Source of the DNA: Nemertoderma westbladi
Lineage: Eukaryota; Xenacoelomorpha; Nemertodermatida; Nemertodermatidae
NCBI GenBank assembly: GCA_032718475.1
Contig: JAUCBJ010002691.1
Span: forward strand, 1-37,988
Direction of reading: 5' to 3'
DNA length: 37,988 nucleotides
Shown here: positions 8,163 to 20,110 of the stretch, piece by piece
How positions within the stretch are numbered: position 1 is the stretch's first letter
Layout: each line of letters begins with the position of its first letter
The notes under the pieces: model-generated
Seen by the model: only the letters and a program-made list of their open reading frames with translations
The model's database searches: none
What the model was told of the DNA's origin: nothing
Program-made: the position numbers and the translations under genes

Positions 8163-11100
8163 GTGAGTTTATTGGCTGAGTTCGGGTAACTTGGTGAGTT
8201 TATTGGCTGACTGGGTTCGGGGAACGTGGTGAGTTTATTGGCTGACTGGGTTCGTCGAACTTGGTGAGTTTATTGGCCGGGTTTGGGGAACGTGGTGAGT
8301 ATATTGGCTGAGTTCGGGGGAACTTGGTGTGTATATTGGCTGACTGGGTTTGGGGAACTTGGTGAGTTTATTGGCTGGTTGGGGTCGGGGAACTTGGTGA
8401 GTTTATTGGCTGGTTGGGGTCGGGGAACTTGGTGAGTTTATTGGCTGGTTGGGGTCGGGGAACTTGGTGAGTTTATTGGCTGGTTGGGGTCGGGGAACTT
8501 GGTGAGTTTATTGGCTGACTGGGTTCGTCGAACTTGTTGAGTTTATTGGCCGGGTTTGGGGAACGTGGTGAGTTTATTGGCTGAGTTCGGGGGAACTTGG
8601 TGAGTATATTGGCTGACTGGATTTGGGGAACTTGGTGAGTTTATTGGTGAGTTCGGGGAGCTTGGTGAGTTTATTTGCTGAGTTCGGGGAAAGTGGTGAG
8701 TTTATTGGCTGACTGGGTTCGTCGAACTTGGTGAGTTTATTGGCCGGGTTCGGGTAACTTGGTGAGTTTATTGGCTGACTGGGTTCGGGGAACTCAGTGA
8801 GTTTATTGGCTGACTGGGTTCGGGGCATGTGGTGAGTTTATTGACTGAGTTCGGGGAACTTGGTGAGTTTATTTGCTGGGTTCGGGGAACTTGGTGAGTT
8901 TATTTGCTGGGTTCGGGGAACTTGGTGAGTTTATTTGCTGGGTTCGGGGAACTTGGTGAGTTTATTTGCTGGGTTCGGGGAACTTTGTGTGTTTATTGGC
9001 TGACTGGGTTCGGGGAACTTGGTGAGTTTATTGGCCGTGTTCGGGGAACTTGGTGAGTTTATTTGCTGTGTTCGGGGAACTTGGTGAGTTTATTGGCTGA
9101 GTGGGTTCGGGGAACTTGGTGAGTTTATTTGCTCGGTTCGGGGAACTTGGTGAGTTAATTGGCTGACTGGGTTCGGGGAACTTGGTGAGTTTATTGGCCG
9201 GGTTCGGGGAACTTGGTGAGTTAAATTGGCTGACTGGGTTCGGGGAACTCGGTGGGTTTATTGGCTGAGTTCGTGGAACTTTGTGAGTTTATTTGCTGGG
9301 TTCGGGGAACTTGGCGAGTATATTGGCTGAGTGGGTTCGGGGAACTTGGTGAGTTTATTTGTTGGGTTCGGGGAACTTGGTGAGTTTATTGGCCGGGTTT
9401 GGGGAACGTGGTGAGTTTATTGGCCGGGTTCGGGGAACTTGGTGAGTTAATTGGCTGACTGGGTTCGGGGAACTTGGTGAGTTTATTGGCTGAATTCGGG
9501 GATCTTTGTGAGTTTATTTGCTGGGTTCGGGGGACTTGGTGAGTTTATTGGCTGACTGGGTTCGTGGAACTTGGTGAGTTTATTTGCTGCGTTCGTGGAG
9601 CTTGGTGAGTTTATTTGCTGGGTTCGGGGAACTTGGTAAGTTTATTTGTTGGGTTCGGGGAACTTGGTGAGTTTATTTGCTGGGTTCGACGAACTTGTTG
9701 AGTTTATTGGCTGACTGGGTTCGGGGAACTTAGGGAGTCTATTGATTGGGTTCGGGGAACTCGGTGAGTTTATTGGCTGAGTTCGGGGAACTTGGTGAGT
9801 TTATTGGCCGGGTTCGGGGAACTTGGTGAGTTTATTGGCTGACTGAGTTCGGGGAACTTGGTGAGTTTATTGGCTGACTGGGTTCGGGGAACTCGGTGAG
9901 TTTATTGGCTGAGTTCGGGGAACTTGGTGAGTTTATTGGCCGGGTTCGGGGAACTTGGTGAGTTTATTGGCTGAGTTCGGGGAACTTGGTGAGTTTATTG
10001 GCCGGGTTCGGGGAACTTGGTGAGTTTATTGGCCGGGTTCGGGGAACTTGGTGAGTTTATTGGCCGGGTTCGGGGAACTTGGTGAGTTTATTGGCCGGGT
10101 TCGGGGAACTTGGTGAGTTTATTGGCCGGGTTCGGGGAACTTGGTGAGTTTATTGGCCGGGTTCGGGGAACTTGGTGAGTTTATTGGCTGACTGGGTTCG
10201 GGGAACTCGGTGAGTTTATTGGCTGAGTTCGGGGAACTTGGTGAGTTTATTGGCCGGGTTCGGGGAACTTGGTGAGTTTATTGGCTGAGTTCGGGGAACT
10301 TGGTGAGTTTATTGGCCGGGTTCGGGGAACTTGGTGAGTTTATTGGCCGGGTTCGGGGAACTTGGTGAGTTAATTGGCTGACTGGGTTCGGGGAACTTTG
10401 TGAGTTTATTTGCTGGGTTCGGGGAACTTGGTGAGTTTATTGGCTGAGTGGGTTCGGGGAACTCGGTGGGTTTATTGGCTGAGTTCGTGGAACTTGGTGA
10501 GTTTATTTGCTGGGTTCGGGGAACTTGGTAAGTTTATTTGTTGGGTTCGGGGAACTTGGTGAGTTTATTTGCTGGGTTCGACGAACTTGTTGAGTTTATT
10601 GGCTGACTGGGTTCGGGGAACTTGGTGAGTTTATTTGCTGCGTTCGTGGAGCTTGGTGAGTTTATTTGCTGGGTTCGGGGAACTTGGTAAGTTTATTTGT
10701 TGGGTTCGGGGAACTTGGTGAGTTTATTTGCTGGGTTCGACGAACTTGTTGAGTTTATTGGCTGACTGGGTTCGGGGAACTTAGGGAGTCTATTGATTGG
10801 GTTCGGGGAACTCGGTGAGTTTATTGGCTGAGTTCGGGGAACTTGGTGAGTTTATTGGCCGGGTTCGGGGAACTTGGTGAGTTAAATTGGCTGACTGGGT
10901 TCGGGGAACTCGGTGGGTTTATTGGCTGAGTTCGGGGAACTTGGTGAGTTTATTGGCCGGGTTCGGGGAACTTGGTGAGTTAAATTGGCTGACTGGGTTC
11001 GGGGAACTCGGTGGGTTTATTGGCTGACTGGGTTCGGGGAACTCGGTGAGTTTATTGGCTGAGTTCGGGGAACTTGGTGAGTTTATTGGCCGGGTTCGGG

Positions 11101-14100
11101 GAACTTGGTGAGTTAAATTGGCTGACTGGGTTCGGGGAACTCGGTGGGTTTATTGGCTGACTGGGTTCGGGGAACTCGGTGAGTTTATTGGCTGACTGAG
11201 TTCGTGGAACTTTGTGAGTTTATTTGCTGGGTTCGGGGAACTTGGCGAGTATATTGGCTGAGTGGGTTCGGGGAACTTGGTGAGTTTATTTGTTGGGTTC
11301 GGGGAACTTGGTGAGTTTATTGGCCGGGTTTGGGGAACGTGGTGAGTTTATTGGCCGGGTTCGGGGAACTTGGTGAGTTTATTGGCCGGGTTCGGGGAAC
11401 TTGGTGAGTTAATTGGCTGACTGGGTTCGGGGAACTTTGTGAGTTTATTTGCTGGGTTCGGGGAACTTGGTGAGTATATTGGCTGAGTGGGTTCGGGGAA
11501 CTTGGTGAGTTTATTGGCCGGGTTCGGGGAACTTGGTGAGTTTATTGGCCGGGTTCGGGGAACTTGGTGAGTTAAATTGGCTGACTGGGTTCGGGGAACT
11601 TGGTGAGTTTATTGGCTGAGTTCGTGGAACTTTGTGAGTTTATTTGCTGGGTTCGGGGAACTTGGCGAGTATATTGGCTGAGTGGGTTCGGGGAACTTGG
11701 TGAGTTTATTTGTTGGGTTCGGGGAACTTGGTGAGTTTATTGGCCGGGTTTGGGGAACGTGGTGAGTTTATTGGCCGGGTTCGGGGAACTTGGTGAGTTA
11801 ATTGGCTGACTGGGTTCGGGGAACTTTGTGAGTTTATTTGCTGGGTTCGGGGAACTTGGCGAGTATATTGGCTGAGTGGGTTCGGGGAACTTGGTGAGTT
11901 TATTTGTTGGGTTCGGGGAACTTGGTGAGTTTATTGGCCGGGTTCGGGGAACTTGGTGAGTTAAATTGGCTGACTGGGTTCGGGGAACTCGGTGGGTTTA
12001 TTGGCTGAGTTCGTGGAACTTTGTGAGTTTATTTGCTGGGTTCGGGGAACTTGGCGAGTATATTGGCTGAGTGGGTTCGGGGAACTTGGTGAGTTTATTT
12101 GTTGGGTTCGGGGAACTTGGTGAGTTTATTGGCCGGGTTTGGGGAACGTGGTGAGTTTATTGGCCGGGTTCGGGGAACTTGGTGAGTTAATTGGCTGACT
12201 GGGTTCGGGGAACTCGGTGGGTTTATTGGCTGACTGGGTTCGGGGAACTCGGTGAGTTTATTGGCTGACTGAGTTCGTGGAACTTTGTGAGTTTATTTGC
12301 TGGGTTCGGGGAACTTGGCGAGTATATTGGCTGAGTGGGTTCGGGGAACTTGGTGAGTTTATTTGTTGGGTTCGGGGAACTTGGTGAGTTTATTGGCCGG
12401 GTTTGGGGAACGTGGTGAGTTTATTGGCCGGGTTCGGGGAACTTGGTGAGTTTATTGGCCGGGTTCGGGGAACTCGGTGAGTTTATTGGCTGACTGAGTT
12501 CGTGGAACTTTGTGAGTTTATTTGCTGGGTTCGGGGAACTTGGCGAGTATATTGGCTGAGTGGGTTCGGGGAACTTGGTGAGTTTATTTGTTGGGTTCGG
12601 GGAACTTGGTGAGTTTATTGGCCGGGTTTGGGGAACGTGGTGAGTTTATTGGCCGGGTTCGGGGAACTTTGTGAGTTTATTTGCTGGGTTCGGGGAACTT
12701 GGTGAGTATATTGGCTGAGTGGGTTCGGGGAACTTGGTGAGTTTATTGGCCGGGTTCGGGGAACTTGGTGAGTTTATTGGCCGGGTTCGGGGAACTTGGT
12801 GAGTTAAATTGGCTGACTGGGTTCGGGGAACTTGGTGAGTTTATTGGCTGAGTTCGTGGAACTTTGTGAGTTTATTTGCTGGGTTCGGGGAACTTGGCGA
12901 GTATATTGGCTGAGTGGGTTCGGGGAACTTGGTGAGTTTATTTGTTGGGTTCGGGGAACTTGGTGAGTTTATTGGCCGGGTTTGGGGAACGTGGTGAGTT
13001 TATTGGCCGGGTTCGGGGAACTTGGTGAGTTAATTGGCTGACTGGGTTCGGGGAACTTTGTGAGTTTATTTGCTGGGTTCGGGGAACTTGGCGAGTATAT
13101 TGGCTGAGTGGGTTCGGGGAACTTGGTGAGTTTATTTGTTGGGTTCGGGGAACTTGGTGAGTTTATTGGCCGGGTTCGGGGAACTTGGTGAGTTAAATTG
13201 GCTGACTGGGTTCGGGGAACTCGGTGGGTTTATTGGCTGAGTTCGTGGAACTTTGTGAGTTTATTTGCTGGGTTCGGGGAACTTGGCGAGTATATTGGCT
13301 GAGTGGGTTCGGGGAACTTGGTGAGTTTATTTGTTGGGTTCGGGGAACTTGGTGAGTTTATTGGCCGGGTTTGGGGAACGTGGTGAGTTTATTGGCCGGG
13401 TTCGGGGAACTTGGTGAGTTAATTGGCTGACTGGGTTCGGGGAACTTGGTGAGTTTATTGGCTGAATTCGGGGATCTTTGTGAGTTTATTTGCTGGGTTC
13501 GGGGGACTTGGTGAGTTTATTGGCTGACTGGGTTCGTGGAACTTGGTGAGTTTATTTGCTGCGTTCGTGGAGCTTGGTGAGTTTATTTGCTGGGTTCGGG
13601 GAACTTGGTAAGTTTATTTGTTGGGTTCGGGGAACTTGGTGAGTTTATTTGCTGGGTTCGACGAACTTGTTGAGTTTATTGGCTGACTGGGTTCGGGGAA
13701 CTTAGGGAGTCTATTGATTGGGTTCGGGGAACTCGGTGAGTTTATTGGCTGAGTTCGGGGAACTTGGTGAGTTTATTGGCCGGGTTCGGGGAACTTGGTG
13801 AGTTAAATTGGCTGACTGGGTTCGGGGAACTCGGTGGGTTTATTGGCTGACTGGGTTCGGGGAACTCGGTGAGTTTATTGGCTGACTGAGTTCGTGGAAC
13901 TTTGTGAGTTTATTTGCTGGGTTCGGGGAACTTGGCGAGTATATTGGCTGAGTGGGTTCGGGGAACTTGGTGAGTTTATTTGTTGGGTTCGGGGAACTTG
14001 GTGAGTTTATTGGCCGGGTTTGGGGAACGTGGTGAGTTTATTGGCCGGGTTCGGGGAACTTGGTGAGTTAATTGGCTGACTGGGTTCGGGGAACTTGGTG

Positions 14101-17048
14101 AGTTTATTGGCTGACTGGGTTCGGGGAACTTAGGGAGTCTATTGATTGGGTTCGGGGAACTTGGTGAGTTTATTGGCTGAATTCGGGGATCTTTGTGAGT
14201 TTATTTGCTGGGTTCGGGGGACTTGGTGAGTTTATTGGCTGACTGGGTTCGTGGAACTTGGTGAGTTTATTTGCTGCGTTCGTGGAGCTTGGTGAGTTTA
14301 TTTGCTGGGTTCGGGGAACTTGGTAAGTTTATTTGTTGGGTTCGGGGAACTTGGTGAGTTTATTTGCTGGGTTCGACGAACTTGTTGAGTTTATTGGCTG
14401 ACTGGGTTCGGGGAACTTAGGGAGTCTATTGATTGGGTTCGGGGAACTCGGTGAGTTTATTGGCTGAGTTCGGGGAACTTGGTGAGTTTATTGGCCGGGT
14501 TCGGGGAACTTGGTGAGTTAAATTGGCTGACTGGGTTCGGGGAACTCGGTGGGTTTATTGGCTGACTGGGTTCGGGGAACTCGGTGAGTTTATTGGCTGA
14601 CTGAGTTCGTGGAACTTTGTGAGTTTATTTGCTGGGTTCGGGGAACTTGGCGAGTATATTGGCTGAGTGGGTTCGGGGAACTTGGTGAGTTTATTTGTTG
14701 GGTTCGGGGAACTTGGTGAGTTTATTGGCTGACTGGGTTCGGAGAACTTGGTGAGTTTATTTGTTGGGTTCGGGGAACTTGGTGAGTTTATTTGCTGGGT
14801 TCGGGGAACTTGGCGAGTATATTGGCTGAGTGGGTTCGGGGAACTTGGTGAGTTTATTGGCTGACTGGGTTCGGAGAACTTGGTGAGTTTATTTGTTGGG
14901 TTCGGGGAACTTGGTGAGTTTATTTGCTGGGTTCGGGGAACTTGGCGAGTATATTGGCTGAGTGGGTTCGGGGAACTTGGTAAGTTTATTTGTTGGGTTC
15001 GGGGAACTTGGTGAGTTTATTGGCTGACTGGGTTCGGAGAACTTGGTGAGTTTATTTGTTGGGTTCGGGGAACTTGGTGAGTTTATTGGCCGGGTTCGGG
15101 GAACTTGGTGAGTTTATTGGCCGGGTTCGGGGAACTTGGTGAGTTTATTTGCTGGGTTCGGGGAACTTGGTGAGTTTATTGGCTGACTGGGTTCGGAGAA
15201 CTTGGTGAGTTTATTTGTTGGGTTTGGGGAACGTGGTGAGTTTATTGGCCGGGTTCGGGGAACTTGGTGAGTTAATTGGCTGAATTCGGGGATCTTTGTG
15301 AGTTTATTGGCTGACTGGGTTCGGAGAACTTGGTGAGTTTATTTGTTGGGTTTGGGGAACGTGGTGAGTTTATTGGCCGGGTTCGGGGAACTTGGTGAGT
15401 TAATTGGCTGAATTCGGGGATCTTTGTGAGTTTATTGGCTGACTGGGTTCGGAGAACTTGGTGAGTTTATTTGTTGGGTTCGGGGAACTTGGTGAGTTTA
15501 TTGGCTGACTGGGTTCGGAGAACTTGGTGAGTTTATTTGTTGGGTTCGGGGAACTTGGTGAGTTTATTGGCCGGGTTTGGGGAACGTGGTGAGTTTATTG
15601 GCCGGGTTCGGGGAACTTGGTGAGTTAATTGGCTGAATTCGGGGATCTTTGTGAGTTTATTTGCTGGGTTCGGGGGACTTGGTGAGTTTATTGGCTGACT
15701 GGGTTCGTGGAACTTGGTGAGTTTATTTGCTGCGTTCGTGGAGCTTGGTGAGTTTATTTGCTGGGTTCGGGGAACTTGGTAAGTTTATTTGTTGGGTTCG
15801 GGGAACTTGGTGAGTTTATTTGCTGGGTTCGACGAACTTGTTGAGTTTATTGGCTGACTGGGTTCGGGGAACTTAGGGAGTCTATTGATTGGGTTCGGGG
15901 AACTCGGTGAGTTTATTGGCTGAGTTCGGGGAACTTGGTGAGTTTATTGGCTGACTGGGTTCGGGGAACTTGGTAAGTTTATTTGTTGGGTTCGGGGAAC
16001 TTGGTGAGTTTATTGGCTGACTGGGTTCGGGGAACTTGGTGAGTTTATTTGTTGGGTTCGGGGAACTTGGTGAGTTTATTGGCCGGGTTTGGGGAACGTG
16101 GTGAGTTTATTGGCCGGGTTCGGGGAACTTGGTGAGTTAATTGGCTGACTGGGTTCGGGGAACTCGGTGAGTTTATTGGCTGAATTCGGGGATCTTTGTG
16201 AGTTTATTTGCTGGGTTCGGGGGACTTGGTGAGTTTATTGGCTGACTGGGTTCGTGGAACTTGGTGAGTTTATTTGCTGCGTTCGTGGAGCTTGGTGAGT
16301 TTATTTGCTGGGTTCGGGGAACTTGGTAAGTTTATTTGTTGGGTTCGGGGAACTTGGTGAGTTTATTTGCTGGGTTCGACGAACTTGTTGAGTTTATTGG
16401 CTGACTGGGTTCGGGGAACTTAGGGAGTCTATTGATTGGGTTCGGGGAACTCGGTGAGTTTATTGGCTGAGTTCGGGGAACTTGGTGAGTTTATTGGCCG
16501 GGTTCGGGGAACTTGGTGAGTTTATTTGCTGGGTTCGGGGAACTTGGTGAGTTTATTGGCTGACTGGGTTCGGGGAACTTGGTGAGTTTATTTGTTGGGT
16601 TCGGGGAACTTGGTGAGTTTATTGGCTGACTGGGTTCGGGGAACTTAGGTGAGTCTATTGGCCGGGTTCGGGGAACTCGGTGAGTTTATTGGCTGAGTTC
16701 GGGGAACTTGGTGAGTTTATTGGCTGACTGGGTTCGGGGAACTTAGGGAGTCTATTGATTGGGTTCGGGGAACTCGGTGAGTTTATTGGCTGAGTTCGGG
16801 GTACTTGGTGAGTTTATTGGCCGGGTTCGGAGAACTTGGTGAGTTTATTTATTGGCCGGGTTCGGGGAACTTGGTGAGTTTATTGGCTGACTGGGTTCGG
16901 GGAACTCAGTGAGTTTATTGGCTGGGTTCGGGGAACTTAGTGAGTTTATTTGCTGGGTTCGACGAACTTGTTGAGTTTATTGGCTGACTGGGTTCGGGGA
17001 ACTCAGTGAGTTTATTGGCTGGGTTCGGGGAACTTAGTGAGTTTATCA
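8155..17048 (+). repeat. Giant 31/35-bp minisatellite made of duplicated 5' splice sites
   Basis: About 8.9 kb of near-continuous tandem units of mostly 31 bp (ending ATTGGCCG, ATTGGCTG or ATTTGCTG) or 35 bp (with an extra GACT). By length this is roughly 270 units. Consensus parts are GGTTCGGGGAACTTG and GTGAGTTTATTGGC. The first unit overlaps the exon C end: exon GGAACGTG then intron GTGAGTTTATTGGC. Most copies keep GTGAGT; variants include GTAAGT, GCGAGT and GTGGGT. Units at the 5' edge (8163-8800) are more divergent. Internally there are higher-order blocks of several units, for example one with CGTTCGTGGAGCTTGG, GGTAAGT and TTAGGGAGTCTATTGATT. This block recurs near 9590, 10640, 13560, 14275, 15725 and 16280. 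It lies wholly in the PASK C-D intron. Exact copy number needs a tandem-repeat count. Confidence 0.95.
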
Positions 17049-17995
17049 TTCAGGGAATCTCATTGATCTCAATGGCTACAAAGCTATACAATAGAATTAT
17101 ATTAATTCGCATTAGGGATCCCATTGAGAGACTGCTCCGTGGACATCAGAATGGGTTCCGTAAAGGTCGTTGGACTATGGAGCCCATGTTGGCACTTAGA
17201 AGGATAATGGAGAGTTATCGAAAAAGAAAGACAGACATCTGGCTGTTATCTTTGTTGACTTCTTCAAGGCCTTTGATTCAGTCTCTCGCTCACGTATGTT
17301 CATCATACTTTCATTATATTGGATTCCTGATGAAATTATTGCAGCAATCAGATCAGTATACGATGGTTCGACAACATTTGTGTCTACTGTTGACGGTGAC
17401 ACAGAACCATTCGAAGTGTTATGGGGAGTCCTCCAGGGAGACACACTTGCACCATTCTTGTTCATTATTGTTCATTATTAAATGGGCTTTCCATGATTTG
17501 GAAGTCACACAGAATTCATCGGAAACTTAAGGTCCGATTATTTAGAGCAGCAGTAGTTCCAGTACTACTCTATGGGAGTCCATGCTGGGCTCAACTGCTG
17601 AGTACACCAAATCTCTGGATGGCACATTCACAAGAATGCTACGCCGGGTTCATTGTGTCAAGTACAATGCACACATCTCCAACCAGACACTATATAACAT
17701 TGGAGGTGTCTCATTGGTTCCCCCAAGCTTGACACTAGAACAAAGCCGCCTCGCTTTGCAGGCCAATGTTTTCGCCGTGAGGACCAGCCAGTGCATAATC
17801 TCGTACTTTGGCAGCCTCATGGAGTGAATAAGCATGGTGGACAGCCCATGACTTTTGTGAGACGACGCTTAAAGGACATTGGCCTTGAAGATGCGGATAG
17901 TCTCGCGAAAGTCATGGGTGATAGGGAGTTGGGGCGGCATAGCATTCTTAATGCACGGGCTTGCCAATTATTGTTGATTGCATGGTGTTGACAAA
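17049..17995 (+). pseudogene. Non-LTR retrotransposon (LINE) reverse transcriptase fragment, broken
   Basis: The translated pieces match LINE reverse transcriptase in the correct order but in shifting frames. Early fingers/palm has GISLISMATKLYNRI and QNGFRKGRWTMEP (about 17055-17180). The palm region has FFKAFDSVSR in another frame and VLQGDTLAPFLFIIV (about 17250-17470). A jump leads to the post-palm region LNGLSMIWKS, LFRAAVVPVLLYGS (17480-17580), then LDGTFTRMLRRVHC and C-terminal FVRRRLKDIGLEDAD (to about 17990). The segment that should carry the catalytic F/YADD box is absent. The junction lies at a direct repeat TTCATTATT (17461-17469 and 17471-17479), consistent with a microhomology deletion. 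It is 5' truncated, with at least three frame changes. It interrupts the donor-like minisatellite, whose degraded units continue after it. The clade was not determined. Confidence 0.85.
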
Positions 17996-18454
17996 ATGTT
18001 TTTCTTAAGCCGGCATAGCATCTCAATGTGCAGTTTCAATGCCGCAGGCGGATTATAGTAGGAGTGGCTGGCTTCAGGGAATTTGGTGAGTTTATTGGAT
18101 GGCTGGGTTCAGGCAGGGAACTTTGTGGGTTTGTTCGGGAACTTATAGAATGAGACCTATCTGTATAGAACATATAGTATATCTTCTAATGAAACTACTT
18201 TTGGTGGTGTTATTATGATTAAAATATTAATTATTACTATGATAAGAAGCTTATTGATTAATTTATTTTAATTTTATAAAAAGAAATTAACAATTTTTTA
18301 AAAAGACATCGTTAATATTAAATATTACAGATTTAAATAAAACACGGCGGAGGGGAGTGTGAGGTCCCGAATAAATACTCCGTTCTAGAATTCCTTCCCA
18401 CAGTATTTTGTAATATTATTTTCTTCCTCACTGTATGTGTTTTCTTCCTCTCAG
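17996..18454 (+). other. 3' end of PASK intron C-D with residual minisatellite units
   Basis: After the LINE fragment, about 65 bp of unidentified sequence is followed by two to three degenerate units of the same minisatellite at about 18062-18145 (AATTTGGTGAGTTTATTGG, then GGGAACTTTGTGGGTTTG). The LINE therefore landed inside, or was captured by, the array. The rest is AT-rich and ends in a strong pyrimidine tract and TTCCTCTCAG acceptor at 18454. Confidence 0.75.
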
Positions 18455-18587
18455 CCCTGTGCAACACCGGACACTACTGACGCATCAACCCCCCTAACTA
18501 TCTGCCAATCAGATGACGAGTTATTATTGGACCCGGGTAGAGGTGAATACACCAATAAATACGATACACTTCAACCAATAGGAAAGG
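18455..18587 (+). CDS. PASK: PASK exon D (kinase domain entry, start of glycine loop)
   Basis: The acceptor TTCCTCTCAG precedes 18455 and the donor is AAGG|GTGAGT at 18588. The phase is 0 in and 1 out. It translates to PCATPDTTDASTPLTICQSD, then an acidic linker and GEYTNKYDTLQPIGKG. GEY..KY-T-x-P-IG.G is the characteristic entry to the PASK catalytic domain, and the glycine-rich loop is split between this exon and the next. The upstream intron is about 10.3 kb because of the donor-like array, so correct joining of exon C to this exon requires skipping hundreds of donor-like sites. Confidence 0.9.
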
Positions 18588-18991
18588 GTGAGTATAATCA
18601 ATTAACACTTTAATTTAAATAATTAAGAGCGCTTTTTTAGTAGCTTTAGCAATTGGTTATTATTAAAACGGTGCCACAGTATATATAACTTTGATATTAG
18701 TAAAGAATAATTAGATCAATAATTACGGGTGTTTTAATAAAAGAAGATAAATCTGGAAGTTTAATTTAAATACATTATTAGCTAAATAAATAAATATTTG
18801 TGTAAAAGTCAAGGCCTACCTACCTAAAATACTTTACAAATACTAAATACTAAAATGTTTTATGTAGCCCGCGCGGTAAAAGTGTATAATACCACGAAGT
18901 CTAGCCTATGGTACAATGGGACACCATATTTTCGATTAATGAAAATTCAATTAATTTAATTACAATAATATTTGCTGTGTTTTTCTCTTAG
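18588..18991 (+). other. PASK intron D-E
   Basis: This 404-bp AT-rich intron runs from GTGAGT to TTTTCTCTTAG. No gene, repeat or element was recognised. Confidence 0.65.
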
Positions 18992-19167
18992 GAGCTTTTG
19001 GGTTCGTACGATTGGCTCGGTGTCGCGCCAACGCAGAAATCGTCGTTGTTAAATTTATACGAAAGTCCAAGATTCTGGAGGATTCCTGGGTGGACGACCC
19101 AGTAATGGGATGCGTTCCTACCGAGATATCCCTGTTGGCTCAACTGGAACACCCAAATATTGTCATG
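18992..19167 (+). CDS. PASK: PASK exon E (kinase N-lobe)
   Basis: The acceptor TTTCTCTTAG ends at 18991 and the donor is ATG|GTAACT at 19168. The phase is 1 in and 0 out. With exon D it completes the glycine loop GKGAFGFVRLA. It carries the ATP-binding lysine in VVVKFIRKSKI and the alpha-C glutamate in VPTEISLLAQLEHPNIVM. The insert LEDSWVDDPVMG is a PASK-type feature between the VAIK lysine and helix C, close to vertebrate PASK (LEDCWIEDPKLG). Confidence 0.92.
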
Positions 19168-19405
19168 GTAACTTGGATATTATTCAATCGCATAATAATT
19201 ATTGTATGCTAATTAATAATGAATCTAGTGATTAAACGAATGTGGTAATTTTTAATTATCAATTAATTTAAACCGGCCGCCTGACAAAGTAATAAAGTAT
19301 CCAATACAAAGTATATATAATAAAGTTTTGCGACCCCTCTTTATTCGGACGTCATGGTTACGGATGGGGTTTAATTAATGGATCTGTAGACAGTAACTAA
19401 TGTAA

Positions 19406-19597
<192 letters not shown>

Positions 19598-19693
19598 TGA
19601 ATTAATATGACAACTGAAAATGTCATAGTCAACATTTTTGAACAAAAAAAATGAAAAATGTTGAAAATGCATCTGTTACTTCTTCGTAGATTC

Positions 19694-19767
19694 CTTTAAC
19701 CTTTGGTTTTTATGGTTCGGATTTCAGATTGTTTTAACCTTTGGTTTTATGGATCGGATTTCAGATT
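19694..19767 (+). repeat. Short tandem duplication in intron F-G
   Basis: Two adjacent copies of about 36 bp (TTTAACCTTTGG, TATGG, TCGGATTTCAGAT) lie at about 19694-19730 and 19732-19767 with a few differences. Confidence 0.7.
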
Positions 19768-19837
19768 TCAGATCCCACTATTATAGGAGACATTTTGAGA
19801 TAGGTCCCAAGTAGTACTACAACTGCCAGGCTCAAAC

Positions 19838-20110
19838 TCATAAAAAGTGTCCAAAAAAATTATTTTTTTGTAAAATAAAAAAGTTGCCTAAAACATGTAA
19901 TATTATATATGACCAGAAAGCTCTCGATGCGCTGAATTCAATGGTGGTAATTTCCCAATAGATCCCAACCTCCTGGTAACAAATAATTAAGAAAAACAGA
20001 TGTCCATTCCTGTAACACTTGTCCCACAATGTAACGCCCGATATCAGCCAATCAGAGCCCTTGAATTGTGATTTCCGATTCCTGTAACAATTTGTCCCAC
20101 CATGTAACAC
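19838..20110 (+). mobile_element. Dispersed repeat family B, partial copy
   Basis: This segment resembles the reverse complement of 35640-35860. Shared words in the same order include AAAAAGTG, TTATTTTTTTGTAAAA, a GAAAGCTC word, GAATTCAATG and GTCCATTCCTGT. The copy near 34866-35857 has matching inverted ends, so this is probably half of a non-autonomous element. No target-site duplication was found and no coding frame is credible. Confidence 0.6.

Noticed and set aside
8574-8828. Minus-strand frame with NKLTKF/PSQPINSP repeats
   Set aside because: It is the reverse reading of the donor-like array, which keeps open only until a 31- or 35-bp unit shifts the frame.
8155-17048. CRISPR array or centromere satellite
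   Set aside because: Units are contiguous with no unique spacers and there are no cas genes, so it is not CRISPR. It lies inside an intron of a gene with intact flanking exons, so it is not centromeric.
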